A DNA stretch of 40,381 nucleotides from an uncultured Coriobacteriaceae bacterium (GTDB taxonomy: Bacteria; Actinomycetota; Coriobacteriia; Coriobacteriales; Coriobacteriaceae). This document shows positions 16,162-25,650 of the stretch, piece after piece. Position 1 is the stretch's first letter. Each line of letters begins with the position of its first letter. The position numbers were made by a program, and so were the translations under genes. Where the stretch lies: assembly GCA_944321435.1 (NCBI GenBank), contig CALULH010000015.1, positions 1 to 40,381 of the forward strand, read 5' to 3'. The notes below the pieces were generated by a model, which was not told the DNA's origin, searched no databases, and worked only from the letters and a program-made list of their open reading frames with translations.

Positions 16162-18861
16162 CTACTCGTTGTCGCCGGCGGTCAGCTGCGCGGCGGAAAG
16201 CGCCTGGGCGGCGGTGCCAGCGGCGGCTTTCTCGGCGGCCTCGGGCCAGAACCAGTCGGTAAAGGCCGGGTGGTCGTAGCCCTCGTCCACGGCAAAGCGG
16301 AAGGCCTCCTCGCGGAAAGCGTCCCAGGCATCGGCCTGCGCGGCGCGCTGGGCGGCAAGATCGGCCTCAGACGCGGCAACGGCGTCCGCGCCGGCAGCGG
16401 CACCGCTCTTGCCCGCAGCCGCCTTGGCCCCATCCGCAGCGGCGGCTGCGCCGCCCGCCACGTATGCCCGCAGCGCATCCTCCCCCGCCTGCGCGGCGTT
16501 CACCAGACGCAGGCCGTCGGCTGCCAGGGCCCAGCGGTCCATGTTGTTGAGCCGCAGCATGTCGAACGGCGTGGTCGTGGACCCCTGCTCCTCGTAGCCG
16601 TGCACGCGCCAGACGTCGTGCCCGGGCCGCGCCCAAACCAAGCGGCGCACCGTGCCGGCGTAGGCGTGGAAGCAGAACAGCACCGGCAGCAACCGCCCAT
16701 CGGCGCGCACACCGCGCCCGAAGAGCGCCGCAAACGCCTCGTCGGTAAGCGCCCGGTCGTTTTCGCCCACGCCCTGGATCTTGAGCAGATCAACCACGTT
16801 CGCAAACCATACGCGCACGCCTTGGCCGCGCAGCAGGTCAACAGCTGCCAGCGCCTCCAAGGTGGGGACGTCACCACAGGCGGCGACCACCAGGTCCGCC
16901 TCGTCCAGGCTGCCGGCCGTGCTGGCCCAGGCCCAATGCGCGGCGCCGGCCTCGAGCTCGGCGCGCGCCTCGGAAAGCGTCTGGAACACCGGGGCGGGCT
17001 GCTTGCCGCAGAATATGGCGTTCACGCAGTCGGTCGACGCATACGCGCGCTCGGCCACCGCCAGCGCCATGTTGGCGTCGGCGGGGTAGTAGGCGTTGAC
17101 CACGTGCGTGTCGTTGGCCTTGTTGAGCAGCACGTCGATGAACCCAGGGTCCTGGTGGCTGAAGCCGTTGTGGTCCTGGCGCCACACGTGGCTTGAGAGC
17201 AGAATGTTGAGGCCGGAGATCGGCGCGCGCCACGGCACCTCGCGCACGCAGGCCTCAAGCCACTTGCAATGCTGGTTGACCATGGAGTCAACCACATGGA
17301 TGAAGCTCTCGTAGCTCGACCACACGCCATGCCGGCCGGTGAGCACGTAGCCCTCGAGGAAGCCCTCGCACTGATGCTCGGACAGCTGCTCGATCACCTT
17401 GCCGGACGGGGCGAGAAGCCCATCGTTTGCCGGATCCCCGTGAAACCCCGCGTTCCACTGCTTGCGCGTCACCTCGTAAGCGGCCTGCAGCCGGTTGGAA
17501 GCCGTCTCATCTGGCCCGAAGATGCGGAAGTTGTCCGGATTGGCCTCGAGCACGTCGCGCGTGTAGGATCCGAAAACGCGCGCGGCCTCAACCGATCCGC
17601 CGCCGCGCCCGACAGCCGCCACGTCAACGGCGCGGGCGGCCGCATCGGGCAGGGAAAGCTCCTTGCGCGCCCGCCCGCCGTTGGCGTTGGGGTTGGCCCC
17701 CAGGCGCAAGTCGCCTGTGGGCATCCAAGAGGTCACGGCGGGGCGGACTGCGCCTTCGGGCGAGAAGAGCTCGTCCGGGCCGTAGCTCGCAAGCCAGCTG
17801 CGCAGCACTTCGAAGTGCTCGGCGGTGTCGCGCGCACTGGCAAGCGGCACCTGATGCGCGCGCCACGAGCCCTCGGCCTTGTTGCCGTCGATGGTCTTGG
17901 GGCAGGTCCAGCCCTTGGGCGTGCGGAACACGATCAGGGGGTACGCCGGACGGGCCACTTCCTCCCCTGCCGCAGCCTGCGCCCGGGCGCGCTCCTTGAT
18001 GGCGCAGATCTTGTCAAAGACCTCCTCGAGCAGTGTCGCGAAGCGCCGGTGGCAGGACAGGCGGTCCTCGTCGTCAAAACCCGCCGCAAAGACATGCGGG
18101 TCGTATCCCATACCGCGGAAGAACCGGTCGAGCTCGTCGTCGGAGATGCGCGCCAAAATGGTGGGGTTGGCGATCTTGTAGCCGTTCAGATGCAGAATCG
18201 GCAGCACGATGCCGTCGGTTGCGGGGTTCACGAGCTTGTTGGACTGCCAACTGGTGGCCAACGGCCCCGTCTCCGCCTCGCCGTCGCCCACCACGGCCAC
18301 GGCCAAAAGGCTCGGGTTGTCCAGCACCGCCCCGTACGCATGGCTGAGCACGTAGCCCAGCTCCCCGCCCTCGTGGATGGAGCCGGGGGTCTCCGGCGCG
18401 TAGTGGCTGGGTATGCCGCCGGGGTACGAGAACTGGCGGAAGAACCTCTGCAAGCCGGCCTCGTCATCCGAAATGTCGGGGCGAACCTCGCGGTACGTGC
18501 CGTCCAGCAGCGACTGCGCGGTGCCGGCAGGGCCGCCGTGCCCCGGTCCCATGAGGAAGACCGTGTTTTGGCCATGGTCGGCGATGAGCCGGTTCACATG
18601 CCCGAAGAGAAAGTTGAGGCCCGGCGTGGTGCCCCAGTGCCCCACCAGGCGGTGCTTGACGTCCGCACGGCCAAAGGGGCGCTTCTCGCTGGTCTTCTCG
18701 TCTGTGAAATCGTCCCGCATGAGCGGGTTGCTGCGCAGGTAGATCTGCCCGACGGAGAGATAGTTGGCGCACCGCCAGTAGAGGTCGACACCTGCAAGCT
18801 TCTCGTCCGGAACGGGACCGGTCGCACGCGTCCACGGCGTGCCGACAACAGGGTGGGACAT
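16162..18861 (-). CDS. xfp: Phosphoketolase (xylulose-5-phosphate / fructose-6-phosphate)
   Basis: Splits xylulose 5-phosphate (and often fructose 6-phosphate) with phosphate to acetyl phosphate plus glyceraldehyde 3-phosphate (or erythrose 4-phosphate), using thiamine diphosphate; cytosolic. Family signatures are visible: [19 protein letters not shown], the ThDP-binding [18 protein letters not shown], and [18 protein letters not shown] in the pyrimidine domain. It has 899 residues where the family usually has about 790-825; most of the excess is an Ala-rich insertion of about 45 residues near the C-terminus. I chose the ATG at 18861, with AAAGGAG upstream. It lies downstream of the lacI-rbsK-iunH set, whose ribose product would feed this enzyme through the pentose phosphates. 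Confidence 0.96.
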   Translation of the reverse strand: MSHPVVGTPWTRATGPVPDEKLAGVDLYWRCANYLSVGQIYLRSNPLMRDDFTDEKTSEKRPFGRADVKHRLVGHWGTTPGLNFLFGHVNRLIADHGQNTVFLMGPGHGGPAGTAQSLLDGTYREVRPDISDDEAGLQRFFRQFSYPGGIPSHYAPETPGSIHEGGELGYVLSHAYGAVLDNPSLLAVAVVGDGEAETGPLATSWQSNKLVNPATDGIVLPILHLNGYKIANPTILARISDDELDRFFRGMGYDPHVFAAGFDDEDRLSCHRRFATLLEEVFDKICAIKERARAQAAAGEEVARPAYPLIVFRTPKGWTCPKTIDGNKAEGSWRAHQVPLASARDTAEHFEVLRSWLASYGPDELFSPEGAVRPAVTSWMPTGDLRLGANPNANGGRARKELSLPDAAARAVDVAAVGRGGGSVEAARVFGSYTRDVLEANPDNFRIFGPDETASNRLQAAYEVTRKQWNAGFHGDPANDGLLAPSGKVIEQLSEHQCEGFLEGYVLTGRHGVWSSYESFIHVVDSMVNQHCKWLEACVREVPWRAPISGLNILLSSHVWRQDHNGFSHQDPGFIDVLLNKANDTHVVNAYYPADANMALAVAERAYASTDCVNAIFCGKQPAPVFQTLSEARAELEAGAAHWAWASTAGSLDEADLVVAACGDVPTLEALAAVDLLRGQGVRVWFANVVDLLKIQGVGENDRALTDEAFAALFGRGVRADGRLLPVLFCFHAYAGTVRRLVWARPGHDVWRVHGYEEQGSTTTPFDMLRLNNMDRWALAADGLRLVNAAQAGEDALRAYVAGGAAAAADGAKAAAGKSGAAAGADAVAASEADLAAQRAAQADAWDAFREEAFRFAVDEGYDHPAFTDWFWPEAAEKAAAGTAAQALSAAQLTAGDNE

Positions 18862-18938
18862 GGGTGCTCCTTTCTCTCCCATCGACTGCGGATCCGCTTC
18901 AAACCTGAAACGGATTTTGGTACGAGTAGATTACGAAA

Positions 18939-18950
18939 GGAACCGTTACC
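18939..18950. promoter_or_regulatory. Possible LacI-family operator ahead of xfp
   Basis: GGAACCGTTACC is a partial palindrome with a central CG, the usual shape of LacI-family operators. It lies in the 131-bp gap between the LacI regulator gene and the phosphoketolase start. The assignment is by shape and position only. Confidence 0.3.
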
Positions 18951-18992
18951 ATCGCGGGATATTAACAAACCGGATACAAAGCGCAGGCGCCC

Positions 18993-20006
18993 CTACCCCA
19001 GCGTGCGGACGCTGTCCTTCTCCACCAGGCGCGGGGGCAGCACCTCGTCCACCGACGGAGCCTCGGGGCTCTCGAGCCGCCGCAACATGAGGCAGAGCGC
19101 GTGCTCGGAAAGCTCCGCGGCGTCCTGCTCGATCGCCGTGAGCGCCGGTTCGAACAAGGCGTCGGCCGAGCTGTTGTCGTAGCTCACCAGCGAATAGTCT
19201 GCCGGCACGCGACACCCCGCCTGGTACAGGCGCTTGAGCGTGCCCAGCGCGATGCTGTCGCTCGTAGCGAAGACCGCCGTGGCGTTGCTCTTAAGCAGGT
19301 GCCCGGCCGCCTCGTACGCGCTGCCGATGTGGTAGCTGCTCTGCACGACCTTGGTCGCCATGGGCTCCACGCCCTCCTCGGCCAGAGCGCGGCGGAATCC
19401 CCGTACGCGGTCGCGGCCCGAATTGGAGCCGTGCACGTTGGCCACGCACAGAATGCGCCGATGCCCGTGGTCGAGCAGGCAGCGCGCGGCCAGGTACCCG
19501 CCGAGCTCGCTGTCAAATCTCACGCGGTCGCACGCGAACTGGTTAAGGTAGCGGTCCACCATGACCAAGGGCACGGACAGCTGGCCCAGCTCCTCGGCGA
19601 GAAGGTCGGCGCCGTCGCGCTCGCTGCTGGCGATCAGGAAAAGCCCGTCGACGCCGCGGTTGGCAAGCTGCCGCAGCAGCACGATGTCGTTCTCGACCTG
19701 GTCGTCGGACACGGTGATGAAGAGCGCGTAGCCCTGGGCGCGGCAGCGGCGCTCAAGCTGGCAGGCAATGGCCGAGAAGTACCGGCTCTCGATATTGGGT
19801 ACCACCAGCCCCAACGTGCGCGAGCGCTGCGTCACCAAGCTGCGCGCGATCTGGTTGGGCACGTAGCGCTTCTCGCGCGCAATGGCGCGAATGCGCTCGC
19901 GGGTGGCATTGGCCACGCGGCAGGGACGGTCGTTCAGCACGAGCGACACGGTGGCGATGGACACCCCCGCCTCGTGCGCTATCTCCTTGAGCGTGACCCT
20001 CGCCAT
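18993..20006 (-). CDS. LacI-family transcriptional regulator (ribose/nucleoside type by context)
   Basis: A 337-residue DNA-binding repressor or activator. The N-terminal HTH is TLKEIAHEAGVSIATVSLVLN (residues 5-24 region), followed by the hinge segment RYVPNQIARSLVTQRSRTLGLVVPNI and a periplasmic-binding-type effector domain to about residue 330. The start ATG has GGAGGG directly upstream. It sits 127 bp after rbsK and 131 bp before xfp on the same strand. By context it may sense ribose or a nucleoside and control the iunH-rbsK genes, xfp or both. The effector cannot be read from sequence. Confidence 0.85.
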   Translation of the reverse strand: MARVTLKEIAHEAGVSIATVSLVLNDRPCRVANATRERIRAIAREKRYVPNQIARSLVTQRSRTLGLVVPNIESRYFSAIACQLERRCRAQGYALFITVSDDQVENDIVLLRQLANRGVDGLFLIASSERDGADLLAEELGQLSVPLVMVDRYLNQFACDRVRFDSELGGYLAARCLLDHGHRRILCVANVHGSNSGRDRVRGFRRALAEEGVEPMATKVVQSSYHIGSAYEAAGHLLKSNATAVFATSDSIALGTLKRLYQAGCRVPADYSLVSYDNSSADALFEPALTAIEQDAAELSEHALCLMLRRLESPEAPSVDEVLPPRLVEKDSVRTLG

Positions 20007-20133
20007 GGACCCTCCGCACCATATCCCGTCCGAACGCGCGTGCGCGCATGTCCCTATGGTACGACGCGCCGCCCGTAACGCAACCCCGGGCTAAAGCGTA
20101 GCTTGCAGCGGCGCCCCCGGCCCAACCGTGCCT

Positions 20134-21081
20134 TCACGCGCGCAGGGCGAGAAACGCCTGGACCTCGGATGCGGTGGGCACCGACTGCTGCGCGCCGAGC
20201 TTGGTGGTGGCAAGCGCGGAGGCCGCGGACGCGTAGCGCGCCGCCTCCTCCACGCGCAGGCCCGCCGGCTCCGCACCGGCCCCCACCTGCGCCGCAAGCT
20301 GCGCGGAAAGCGCGCCGATGTAGGTGTCCCCCGCCGCCGTGGTGTCAACTGCCTCAACCGGGCAGGCCCCAATGGGCGTCACCGAACCGGATCGCAGCAG
20401 CACCGACCCGCGGCTGCCCAGCGTGACGATGACGGGGTCGACGCCCTTGTCGGCAAACCACGCCGCCGCCTGGGAGATCGTGGCGTCATCCTGGGGCAGC
20501 ACGCCGGTGATGATCTCGGTCTCAGTCTCGTTCAGGCAGAGCAGGTCCACGGCGGGCCACACCTCGTCGGGCACGGGAACCGCCGGCGCGGGGTTGAATA
20601 CGGTGTAGAGGCCGCGATCATGTGCGGCGGCGAGCGCGGCGAACGTGGTCCCGTGATCGCACTCGAGCTGCGTGACGAAGAGGTCGCCCGGCGCGGACAG
20701 GCGGTCGAGCTCGGCGCTCACCGCGGGCAGGCGCAGCGTATGGTTAGCGCCCGGGTCAAGGATGATGCGGTTCTCGCCTTGGGTGCGGATGATCATGGCG
20801 ATGCCCGTGGGCGCATCCGCCACGCGCGCAACCGCCTCCGTGCCGGCGCCGGCCCCCTTGAGGCCGGAAATCAGCTCGTCGCCGAAGGCGTCCTCGCCCA
20901 CGGCGCCCACCATGCAGGTATCGGCCCCCAGCTTGGCGGCGGCGACGGCCTGGTTGGCCCCCTTGCCGCCCGGGTTGGTAAAGAAACCGCGCCCTGTAAG
21001 CGTCTCGCCGCCCACGGGCATGCGGTCGGCCTCGATGGTGAGGTCCATGTTGAGGCTGCCGAATACGATTACACGCGCCAT
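20134..21081 (-). CDS. rbsK: Ribokinase (PfkB family)
   Basis: Phosphorylates D-ribose to ribose 5-phosphate; cytosolic. The 315-residue product has the first PfkB signature [16 protein letters not shown] near residue 40, the start [21 protein letters not shown], and the second signature with catalytic aspartate in [14 protein letters not shown]. Length is typical. It follows iunH by 40 bp, in keeping with a nucleoside-salvage operon in which the hydrolase frees ribose and this kinase traps it. Other sugars or nucleosides are possible for PfkB enzymes, but the overall pattern is that of RbsK. Confidence 0.9.
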   Translation of the reverse strand: MARVIVFGSLNMDLTIEADRMPVGGETLTGRGFFTNPGGKGANQAVAAAKLGADTCMVGAVGEDAFGDELISGLKGAGAGTEAVARVADAPTGIAMIIRTQGENRIILDPGANHTLRLPAVSAELDRLSAPGDLFVTQLECDHGTTFAALAAAHDRGLYTVFNPAPAVPVPDEVWPAVDLLCLNETETEIITGVLPQDDATISQAAAWFADKGVDPVIVTLGSRGSVLLRSGSVTPIGACPVEAVDTTAAGDTYIGALSAQLAAQVGAGAEPAGLRVEEAARYASAASALATTKLGAQQSVPTASEVQAFLALRA

Positions 21082-21121
21082 CGCGCCCTCCCCTTGCTCT
21101 TGCCGCCGTCCACGCGGCCCC

Positions 21122-22075
21122 CTACCGTTGCGCCACGCTGGTCAGGAGCCTCTCGACCCGCTCCTCGAACATCTGCTCGAACCGCTCCGCGTCAACGCCC
21201 AGGGCAACCTTGACGCAGGGCCCCGTGAGCAGGTTCTCCTTGTCGCCGATGGTGCGGCCGCGCAGCTCGCCCGCACAGTCCACCTTCACGGGAATGGAAA
21301 GCGTCCGCACGAGCGTGGGATCGATCGCCGCGGCAACCGCCAGCGGATCGTGCTGCACGCAGCCGCCGCGGTCGAGCGCGGCCGGCTCGTGGCGGATGTA
21401 GTAGTCGGTGATGTCGGCCAACGCGCGGCCCGCCGCGCCCATAGCGCGCCAGCGCGCCGTAGCCTCAAGCGGCAGCAGCGTGCGCAGCGTCACGTCGAGG
21501 CCGATCATGGTAATGGGCGCTCCGGACGAAAACACCACGGCAGCGGCCTCGGGGTCGTTGGCGATATTGGCCTCGGCGCAAGGGCTCACGTTGCCCCCCA
21601 CGGCGAGCGCGCCGCCCATAAGGGTGATCCCGCCGACCTTCTCGGCCAAAGACGGGTCGGCTTCCAGTACCGCGGCGATGGTGGTGAGCGGACCGGTCGG
21701 CACGATCACCAGCTCCTTGCCCCAGCGCTCGATCGCCTGGGCGATAAGCTCCTCGGCCGTCTGGTCCTCCGGTCCGCGCGGGGCGTCGGGGATCTCCACG
21801 TTGCCGATCCCGTTTGCGCCGTGGATAACCTCCACCTCGTGGGTGGCCGCGTAGGCGGCATCCGCCGTGCGCGCGCGGTCGCGGCCGCGGTATACGGGCA
21901 CGTCGTCGCGCCCCAGCATGTGCAAGATGGCCAGGCTGTTGCGCGCCGAGGTGTCGCGCGCCACGTTGCCGAACACGGCCGTCACGCCGACGAGCTCGAC
22001 CTCGGGGCTCGCCAAGGCCAACGTGAGCGCCAGCGAGTCGTCGACGCCCGTGTCCAAATCCAAAACGAGCTTCAT
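21122..22075 (-). CDS. Nucleoside hydrolase (IunH/RihA type)
   Basis: Hydrolyses the N-glycosidic bond of ribonucleosides to base and ribose; cytosolic. The calcium-binding motif D-x-D-x-x-x-D-D is present as DLDTGVDD (residues 6-13), and the family's VFGN segment and the HGANGIGN loop follow. The 317-residue length is typical. It lies 12 bp after the PTS IIB gene and 40 bp before rbsK, so the three form a transcription unit. Base preference cannot be told. Confidence 0.9.
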   Translation of the reverse strand: MKLVLDLDTGVDDSLALTLALASPEVELVGVTAVFGNVARDTSARNSLAILHMLGRDDVPVYRGRDRARTADAAYAATHEVEVIHGANGIGNVEIPDAPRGPEDQTAEELIAQAIERWGKELVIVPTGPLTTIAAVLEADPSLAEKVGGITLMGGALAVGGNVSPCAEANIANDPEAAAVVFSSGAPITMIGLDVTLRTLLPLEATARWRAMGAAGRALADITDYYIRHEPAALDRGGCVQHDPLAVAAAIDPTLVRTLSIPVKVDCAGELRGRTIGDKENLLTGPCVKVALGVDAERFEQMFEERVERLLTSVAQR

Positions 22076-22087
22076 ATCCGCCGCTCC

Positions 22088-22393
22088 TTACGCGAGGCCC
22101 AGCATTTCCTTTGCCTTGGCGAGCACGCCCTTGCCGTCCATGCGTCCGTACGTGCGCATCTCGATCACGGCCATCGGCACGTCGCCGATCTCCTTGCGCA
22201 CGCGGTCTGCCATGTAGCTGACCTGCGGCCCGAGCAGCACCACGTCAGCCTCGGGGCCCACCTTGCGCGCCTCGCCCACGCTGTAGGCGTTCACGCTGCA
22301 CTCGAAGCCCTCTTCCTCGGCTGCGGCGCGGATATTGCACACCAGCACGCTCGTGCTCATGCCTCCCGCGCACATCAGAACGATATTCACCAT
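22088..22393 (-). CDS. PTS IIB component, lactose/cellobiose family
   Basis: A 101-residue phosphocarrier of the phosphotransferase system. The phosphorylated cysteine is Cys8 in VLMCAGGMSTSVLV, the typical P-loop of the cellobiose/chitobiose IIB fold, and length matches single-domain IIB proteins. No IIA or IIC gene is in the window. It is the first gene of a unit with nucleoside hydrolase and ribokinase, an unusual partner set. Either the partner IIC/IIA lie elsewhere in the genome, or this protein has a signalling role. A large hairpin occupies its leader next to the ribosome site. Confidence 0.85.
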   Translation of the reverse strand: MVNIVLMCAGGMSTSVLVCNIRAAAEEEGFECSVNAYSVGEARKVGPEADVVLLGPQVSYMADRVRKEIGDVPMAVIEMRTYGRMDGKGVLAKAKEMLGLA

Positions 22394-22409
22394 AACGCGT
22401 CACTCCTTT

Positions 22410-22455
22410 GGAAAACCGGGCGCGCCTCGCAACGGGCGCGCCTCCCGTGTTTTCC
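22410..22455 (-). promoter_or_regulatory. Leader hairpin ahead of the PTS IIB gene
   Basis: GGAAAAC-CGGG at the left pairs with CCCG-T-GTTTTCC at the right; between them GGGCGCGCC occurs twice in direct orientation. On the minus strand the structure ends beside the AAAGGAG ribosome site of the IIB gene. A possible -10, TATGGT, lies just upstream of it. It could affect translation or mark a terminator of the upstream gene. Confidence 0.4.
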
Positions 22456-22539
22456 AATCTACCATAGCGGGCGAGAAGCGCCGCAACGGCGCCGGCGCCA
22501 CTCCGCAGGCGGCAGTCAGAAGGACGATGCCGGGACGCG

Positions 22540-23187
22540 CTATACCTCGGACACGGGGAAGAAGAAGCGCCGGCTGCGCGCGGGCAGGCTCTCGTCGGGA
22601 ATGTCGATGATCTGGGATCCGCACACGTTCATGATGCGCGTGCCGCAGGCGTGCACGCGAGCGCGCTGGACGCGGCCGTACTCCATATGGATATGCCCGT
22701 GCAGCATGTAGGCGGGTTTGAGCTGGTCGAGAAGGGTGTTGAAGGCCTCGAAGCCACGATGCGGAATATCGTCCAGATCCCCGTATCCGCGGGCCGGCGC
22801 ATGCGTCACCAGCATGTCGATGCCGCCCGCGGCATGGGCGAAAAGCCCCAGGCGCGCCGCGCGGCGCAGCATCTCGCCCTCGGTGTAGCCGTACACGCGG
22901 TCGTTGTAGCGCAGCGATCCGCCGAGCCCCATGACGCGCAGCCCACGGAACGCGCGCAGCTCGCCGTCTATGCTGACGCAGCCCTCGGGCGCGTGCTGGT
23001 CGTAGGCGGTGTCGTGGTTGCCGGGCACGTAGAGCAAAGGCACGTTCGCCAGCGTCACGATATGCTCCAGATAGCTGGCCGGCAGATCCCCGCAGGATAT
23101 GATCAGGTCGACGCCCTCAAGGCGGTCGTAGTTGCGCCGGTCAAGAAGCCAGCGCTCCTCCACGTCGGCTATGGCCAGGATCTTCAT
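22540..23187 (-). CDS. Calcineurin-like metallophosphoesterase
   Basis: A 215-residue single-domain phosphoesterase. Metal-binding motifs are visible in order: AIADVEE at residues 5-11, CGDLPASYL, PGNHD, VTHAPARG and LHGHIH. The first motif has D-V-E where most family members have D-x-H. Substrate is unknown. The start overlaps the stop of the upstream ParB-like/BMP gene by four bases (ATGA), so the two are translationally coupled and likely act together. Confidence 0.85.
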   Translation of the reverse strand: MKILAIADVEERWLLDRRNYDRLEGVDLIISCGDLPASYLEHIVTLANVPLLYVPGNHDTAYDQHAPEGCVSIDGELRAFRGLRVMGLGGSLRYNDRVYGYTEGEMLRRAARLGLFAHAAGGIDMLVTHAPARGYGDLDDIPHRGFEAFNTLLDQLKPAYMLHGHIHMEYGRVQRARVHACGTRIMNVCGSQIIDIPDESLPARSRRFFFPVSEV

Positions 23188-25409
23188 GCCGCGCCCCCAC
23201 GAGCCGGAGCGGCGTCCTCTGCGGCGTCGCTGGGCGACAAGTCCGGGCAAACATACTCCGCGTGGCCGGTGCCGCCCTCCGCGTTGCTCGCAGCCGCACC
23301 GTCGAGCACGCCTCCCCCGCCTGCCGCGGCCCCCTCGGGCGCGCCTTCCTCGCCGCCATCGTCCTCGATCACGTCCACATGGGGCGCAGGCTCCTCGGGC
23401 AGGCGCTTGGCCACCTCCTCGGCAGCCAGGAGCGCCGCCGTGCCCGTGCTCTTGGCCTCGGTCAGGGCGGCGCTGACCTCGGGGGCCACGGGAATGAGCC
23501 CGCTCACGTCCACCTTCTCCAAGCTGTCGGCCGACAACTCGCGCTGCTTAGGGATCCGGCCCACCACGTTCTCGTTGAGCCAGAGCATGCGCACGATCTC
23601 GTCGCTCGACAGGCGGTCGGCGCCCTCGGGCCGCACGGTGCCCTCCTGGCTCACGAGCTTGCCGGAGAACGGGTGGATGCGCCCGCTCAGCACCGACTGC
23701 CGCAGCGCGTCCACCAGGCGTCGCGGGCCGCGCGCCACCCGGTCGGAGATGCTCACGTCCAAAATGCCGGCCGCCATGCCCCACCAGTAGTTGAGCGCCT
23801 GGTCGCGGCGCTTGTCGCCCTCCTCGCGCCACGCGTCGTTGCGGATGGAGCGCACGATAAGCTCGTAGTAGCGGCCCCACTTCCAAACCGGCTCGGCCAG
23901 ATGGGTGGCGGTGCCGTCGTCCTCCACGCGGTAGAGGCCCCACGGGTCCTCCGGGTGCGCGGGGTCGGGGTAGTCGCACGCGCTCACGATGCGCACGCCG
24001 GCGTCGTGCAGCTCGCGGCGCCAATCGTAGTCGCGCGCCGAGTGCCACTTGAGGTGCACGGTGGCGTACGGGTCGACCATCGCGGCGCCCAGGGCAAAGG
24101 CGTTGATCTCGGCCACGCTGCCAAAGACCGGCGCCCCGGCCACGTAGCCTATGCGGTGGTTCTCGGCCATGGAGGCCGCCACCATGCCGAGCAGGAATTT
24201 GGGCTCGTACAGGCGGACGGAGAACGTGCGCACCGCACTGTGCGAGAGGCTCACCGAGCAGTTGATGAAGGCGCAGTCAGGGTGGCGCACCGCCGCGCGC
24301 AGGGCCTGCTGCATCTGCGTGGAAGAGACGGTCACCACGAGGTCGGCGCCGAAGGCCATGGCCTCGCCCACGGCCCAGTCGAACTCGTCGTCGGTGGCGC
24401 AGTCGAGGTAGGCGACCGTCTGCACCATGGCGCCCAGGCGGCGCTCCAGCTCGCGGCGTCCTTGGTCGTGCAGGGCGGTCCAGCCCGAGGCCAGGGGGTT
24501 CTTCTCGTAAATGAAGGCCACGCGGAAGGGCTCGGCCTTGAGCGCGGTTTTGTAAAGGGTCTTGAGCTCGGGCAGCAGCTTGGCCTTGCCCGCAGGGGGC
24601 GCCTCCACGTAGGCAATGGACTCCTCGCCGCGGGCGGCCACCACGAACTCGCTCCAAATGCGGCCGACCATCTTGTCGGCCTCGGCCGGCGTGGCCCCAA
24701 AGACGCGCTCCGGCTCGTAGATCTTGAGGTACAGCAGGAAGGCGTCGCCTATCTCGAGCCCCATGTCGGCGCCGCCGCGGGCGCGGAAGGACGCTGCAAA
24801 GGCGTCGAAGGCCGCGCGCAGGTTGCGCACCGCATCGTCGGGCCAGGGCTCTTCGAGGTTCCGTCCGCACAGGGCGGCCAGCTTGAGGTAGGACCCCTCT
24901 TCTGAAAACGTGATGCCGTAAATGGGGGCCACCTGGTAGAAGCGCGTGAACTCCTGGTATATGCGCAGGGGCTTGCCATCCGAGGGCATGGGAACCACAC
25001 GCGTGATCCGCGCCGGAATGGTGGGCATCCCCAGGTAGCGCATGACCGAGACGCGCTTGTTCCCCTCCTGCACGTAAAAGCGCTGCAGAAACTCGTAGAC
25101 CACAATGGGGTCGCGCAGCCCCTCGGCGCGCTGGGAGTCAATGAGGTCGCTCCACTTGCCGGAGAACTCCGACCCCTCCTCGGCAAGCGGCATGAAGCCG
25201 CTGGAGAACATGTTCTGCCGGCCGCGGGTCTTGGTTCCGGCGATAAGCGCCATGTCGATCTCGGCCGTGCCCATGGGGATCTCCCCGGCGCAGCCGCTGC
25301 CCTTCAGAATGTCGTCCAAGGCGGGCGGATACGGGTAGCGACCCGCGGCGACGTCGCGTTGAACCTGCTTCTGCCCCGCTTTGCGCGCGCGATGGTAATC
25401 CTCGATCAT
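23184..25409 (-). CDS. Cytosolic BMP-type ligand-binding protein with N-terminal ParB-like region
   Basis: A 741-residue protein of a family often labelled as BMP ABC-transporter substrate-binding protein. It starts MIEDYHRARKAGQKQVQRDVAAGRYPYPPALDDI, with no signal peptide or lipobox, so it should be cytosolic. Residues 95-140 contain RDPIVVYEF and VQEGNKRVSVMRYLG, which resemble the ParB/sulfiredoxin nuclease-like core. From about 290 to 560 there is a PnrA/BMP-like periplasmic-binding fold (PFRVAFIYEKNP, ADLVVTVSSTQMQQA, NHRIGYVAG). The last 100 residues are acidic and Ala/Gly-rich. An ORF extension upstream of the chosen ATG is low-complexity. BMP proteins bind nucleosides; whether this one does is unknown. 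A CGC-TACTAT box about 50 bp upstream may be its promoter. Confidence 0.75.
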   Translation of the reverse strand: MIEDYHRARKAGQKQVQRDVAAGRYPYPPALDDILKGSGCAGEIPMGTAEIDMALIAGTKTRGRQNMFSSGFMPLAEEGSEFSGKWSDLIDSQRAEGLRDPIVVYEFLQRFYVQEGNKRVSVMRYLGMPTIPARITRVVPMPSDGKPLRIYQEFTRFYQVAPIYGITFSEEGSYLKLAALCGRNLEEPWPDDAVRNLRAAFDAFAASFRARGGADMGLEIGDAFLLYLKIYEPERVFGATPAEADKMVGRIWSEFVVAARGEESIAYVEAPPAGKAKLLPELKTLYKTALKAEPFRVAFIYEKNPLASGWTALHDQGRRELERRLGAMVQTVAYLDCATDDEFDWAVGEAMAFGADLVVTVSSTQMQQALRAAVRHPDCAFINCSVSLSHSAVRTFSVRLYEPKFLLGMVAASMAENHRIGYVAGAPVFGSVAEINAFALGAAMVDPYATVHLKWHSARDYDWRRELHDAGVRIVSACDYPDPAHPEDPWGLYRVEDDGTATHLAEPVWKWGRYYELIVRSIRNDAWREEGDKRRDQALNYWWGMAAGILDVSISDRVARGPRRLVDALRQSVLSGRIHPFSGKLVSQEGTVRPEGADRLSSDEIVRMLWLNENVVGRIPKQRELSADSLEKVDVSGLIPVAPEVSAALTEAKSTGTAALLAAEEVAKRLPEEPAPHVDVIEDDGGEEGAPEGAAAGGGGVLDGAAASNAEGGTGHAEYVCPDLSPSDAAEDAAPARGGAA

Positions 25410-25650
25410 GCCCGCCCTGCCTTCCCCTGGTGACGACCCTGCGATCCGTTGCGCCCATAGTAGCGTGCCGGGCGGACATAAACCGCCGCCCACCAGGTTT
25501 GGTCGCGCATTGGCATATCCGAACGGCCATGGCGCGCCGCATTCGGCAAGGTTGTTCGCAGCTTCTGCACAAGGGCGAGAAACGCGGTGCGCGCACGGAC
25601 CCCGGGAGCCTCGCAAACCGAGGGGCGGGGGGCGTATCGGCAGCCGCGGC

